From Synergistaceae bacterium (GTDB taxonomy: Bacteria; Synergistota; Synergistia; Synergistales; Aminobacteriaceae), in the NCBI GenBank assembly GCA_017475805.1, contig JAFVEW010000324.1, positions 1 through 17,482 on the forward strand: a stretch of DNA of 17,482 bases, in the 5' to 3' direction. Under the pieces are notes generated by a model. The model did not search any database. It saw only the letters and a program-made list of their open reading frames with translations, and was not told where the DNA came from. This document shows, one piece after another, positions 16,336-17,482 of this stretch. Made by a program: the position numbers and the translations under genes. Every line of letters begins with the position of its first letter. Positions within the stretch are counted from its first letter, which is position 1.

Positions 16336-16360
16336 TAGTTATAGATTAAAACTATAACTA
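16336..16360. promoter_or_regulatory. LysR-type regulator operator (T-N11-A dyad)
   Basis: A perfect 9-base inverted repeat, TAGTTATAG-N7-CTATAACTA, with T-N11-A at 16342 and 16354. Its centre (16348) is about 65 bases upstream of the predicted transcription start near 16283, which is where LysR-type regulators place their recognition site. It lies 13 bases beyond the stop codon of the LysR gene. The likely binder is that regulator. Confidence 0.65.
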
Positions 16361-16372
16361 TTAAGATATTCT

Positions 16373-17278
16373 TTAATTTTTTTCTATATATAACTTTCCG
16401 ATGCTGCTCAGAATTATATTCTTTCTAGTTATGTACCCGATTTTCATTATGTTGCTCTCGTTGTCAGAATCAGCCTCAAACGGCACCGCTAAATAATCTG
16501 TCCCGTTAAGTTCTTCACAAATTATTCCCGAACACAGGGTATAACCATTAAGATCTATCATAAGGTTTAACATCGTGGCTCTATCATTAGCCTTAATAGT
16601 TCGTAAATATTCACTGTTGCTCAAAATTTCTTCAGCATAATAAAAAGAAGCGCTATCTCCTTGTTCAAATGATAAACACGGATAATCACGCAACTCTTCA
16701 AAAGTTATTGATGAATTTTTCGCAAGAGGATGCCCGGACCACAGATAAACATACGCTTTACAGTCAATAAGATGATGAAATTGAAGCTCAGAAGATACCA
16801 GCAGCCTGTTTATAGCAGAACGGTTAAAATCGCTTATATAGAGAATACCTATCTCACTGCGCAAACTTGCAACATCGCTGATGACATTTTTAGTTTGGGT
16901 TTCACGGATTGCGAAATCATATTGTAAAGTGTCATATTCTTTCACAAGTTCCACAAACGCTTTTACGGCAAATGAATAATGCTGGCATGAAACACCAAAT
17001 TTTCTTTTAATATTTTTAGATTTTCCAAAGCGTTCCATAAGCTCCTCATATTGATTAATCATCTGTCTGGCATACAAAATAAATTCCGTACCTTCAGGCG
17101 TAAGAGTTACTCCACGTCCGCTTCTATGAAAAATTCTAAATCCTATCTCTTTCTCAACTTCTTGAATAGCAACTGTCAAAGACGGTTGAGAAACATATAA
17201 CAACTCTGAAGCCTTATTAATTGAGCCAACCTCAGATATTTTCACAATATAATAAAGCTGTTGAAACGTCGGCATCAT
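16373..17278 (-). CDS. LysR-type transcriptional regulator
   Basis: A 301-aa regulator. Residues ~3-62 are a winged helix-turn-helix (ASELLYVSQPSLTVAI as the turn and recognition helix, then the wing HRSGRGVTLTPEG). Residues ~90-300 are the periplasmic-binding-protein-like effector domain. ATG 17278 is used, with GAGG 10 bases upstream; a second ATG follows at once. The gene runs in the same direction as the operon and ends 113 bases before it. The dyad in that gap makes yeiH-tau-hcy the probable target. The effector may be a sulfur compound, as for CysB and Cbl, but this is by analogy. Its upstream region is cut short by the IS 65 bases away, so its native promoter may be altered. Confidence 0.92.
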   Translation of the reverse strand: MMPTFQQLYYIVKISEVGSINKASELLYVSQPSLTVAIQEVEKEIGFRIFHRSGRGVTLTPEGTEFILYARQMINQYEELMERFGKSKNIKRKFGVSCQHYSFAVKAFVELVKEYDTLQYDFAIRETQTKNVISDVASLRSEIGILYISDFNRSAINRLLVSSELQFHHLIDCKAYVYLWSGHPLAKNSSITFEELRDYPCLSFEQGDSASFYYAEEILSNSEYLRTIKANDRATMLNLMIDLNGYTLCSGIICEELNGTDYLAVPFEADSDNESNIMKIGYITRKNIILSSIGKLYIEKN

Positions 17279-17325
17279 AATTATCTATCCTCACATTGTA
17301 TTTATAAAGTTGCTTGCCTCTTCTC

Positions 17326-17354
17326 ATCATCTGCTATTATGACGAGTCTGTCAA
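17326..17354 (-). promoter_or_regulatory. Possible hybrid promoter from the IS end into the LysR gene
   Basis: The IS terminus holds a perfect outward TTGACA (complement of 17349-17354). Seventeen bases further, already in host DNA, is GATGAT (complement of 17326-17331), which keeps the important second A and last T of a -10 box. Transcription would begin near 17319, about 40 bases before the regulator ATG. The -10 is weak. Confidence 0.4.
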
Positions 17355-17482
17355 GCAAACTGTGTAAGAAGTTTCTCTTACGCTACGAGAGAGAAGCGAT
17401 CCATAAATTTCACGTAGAAGTAATTCAAGGCTTTTTTCCAGTCTCGTAGTGGCATTGTCCATTTTTTAGACGCTTGAACTAC
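17344..17482 (-). mobile_element. IS256-family element, 3' end (right copy)
   Basis: This is the inverted counterpart of the left copy: 17344-17480 matches 1-137 without a mismatch, with two more bases of the element at 17481-17482. Both copies point their transposase 3' ends into the window. The junction at 17343/17344 lies 65 bases upstream of the LysR start codon. The rest of the IS is outside the window. Confidence 0.85.
17378..17482 (-). CDS. IS256-family (Mutator) transposase, C-terminal fragment, partial
   Basis: The last 34 residues of a transposase enter from the right edge on the minus strand and stop at TAA (17380-17378). The protein is identical to that of the left fragment and adds one more Val at its visible start. 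KKWTMPLRDWKK is again the recognisable part. Confidence 0.8.
   Translation of the reverse strand, partial: VVQASKKWTMPLRDWKKALNYFYVKFMDRFSLVA

Noticed and set aside
16260..16372. SAM, cysteine or other riboswitch in the operon leader
   Set aside because: The leader after the predicted start is only about 24 bases, and no conserved S-box or T-box features are visible.
138..17343. Target-site duplication next to the inner IS edges
   Set aside because: The inner flanks differ (TAATCTGAT on the left; on the right, read away from the IS, GTCATAATA) and the outer flanks are outside the window, so nothing can be concluded.

Overview
The window is AT-rich bacterial DNA with GGAGG-type ribosome binding sites. 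It comes from an organism that looks anaerobic: the genes include a ferredoxin-fused siroheme reductase, protein-thiocarboxylate sulfur transfer and copper export, and no oxygenase is visible. The phylum cannot be settled from sequence reading alone. A Bacillota or Synergistota type anaerobe would fit, but this is a weak inference. The window is gene-dense, every intact gene is on the minus strand, and no gene-free stretch exceeds about 120 bases.

Both ends carry the same 137-base sequence in inverted orientation. It encodes the last ~33 residues of an IS256-family (Mutator) transposase plus the IS terminus. Either the contig simply stops in two copies of a multicopy IS, or the segment is an IS-bounded composite element.

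Reading in the direction of transcription (right to left): a LysR-type regulator (17278-16373) is followed by a 113-base gap with a good sigma-70-like promoter and, centred at about -65 from its predicted start, a LysR-type T-N11-A dyad. From there a tightly packed run of 16 genes extends to an intrinsic terminator at about 1514-1469. In order these are: a YeiH-type putative sulfate/sulfite exporter; a 91-aa two-helix membrane protein; TauC, TauA and TauB-like taurine/sulfonate importer subunits; an alkaline-phosphatase-superfamily hydrolase; a thioredoxin-like protein; MetY; the sulfur carrier HcyS; its E1-like activator HcyF; its JAMM protease HcyD; a 4Fe-4S siroheme sulfite reductase; TusA; an APC amino acid permease; a DUF2318 Fe-S/metal protein; and the copper ATPase CopA. 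Gaps are mostly 2-25 bases, and five junctions overlap. Past the terminator lies an HMA-DsbD_2-cupredoxin membrane fusion protein, cut off from its own downstream surroundings by the left IS.

Proposed working: an organosulfonate such as taurine is imported, sulfur is released as sulfite by a step not obvious in the window, and the siroheme enzyme reduces sulfite to sulfide. HcyF loads the sulfide as a thiocarboxylate onto HcyS after HcyD trims the HcyS tail, and MetY transfers it to O-acetylhomoserine to give homocysteine. The HcyS/HcyF/HcyD/MetY/sulfite reductase set matches the protein-thiocarboxylate methionine pathway described in Wolinella succinogenes. The unexplained parts are the cytoplasmic AlkP-superfamily hydrolase in the middle of the importer cassette, the 91-aa membrane protein, and the joining of copper genes to a sulfur-assimilation transcript.
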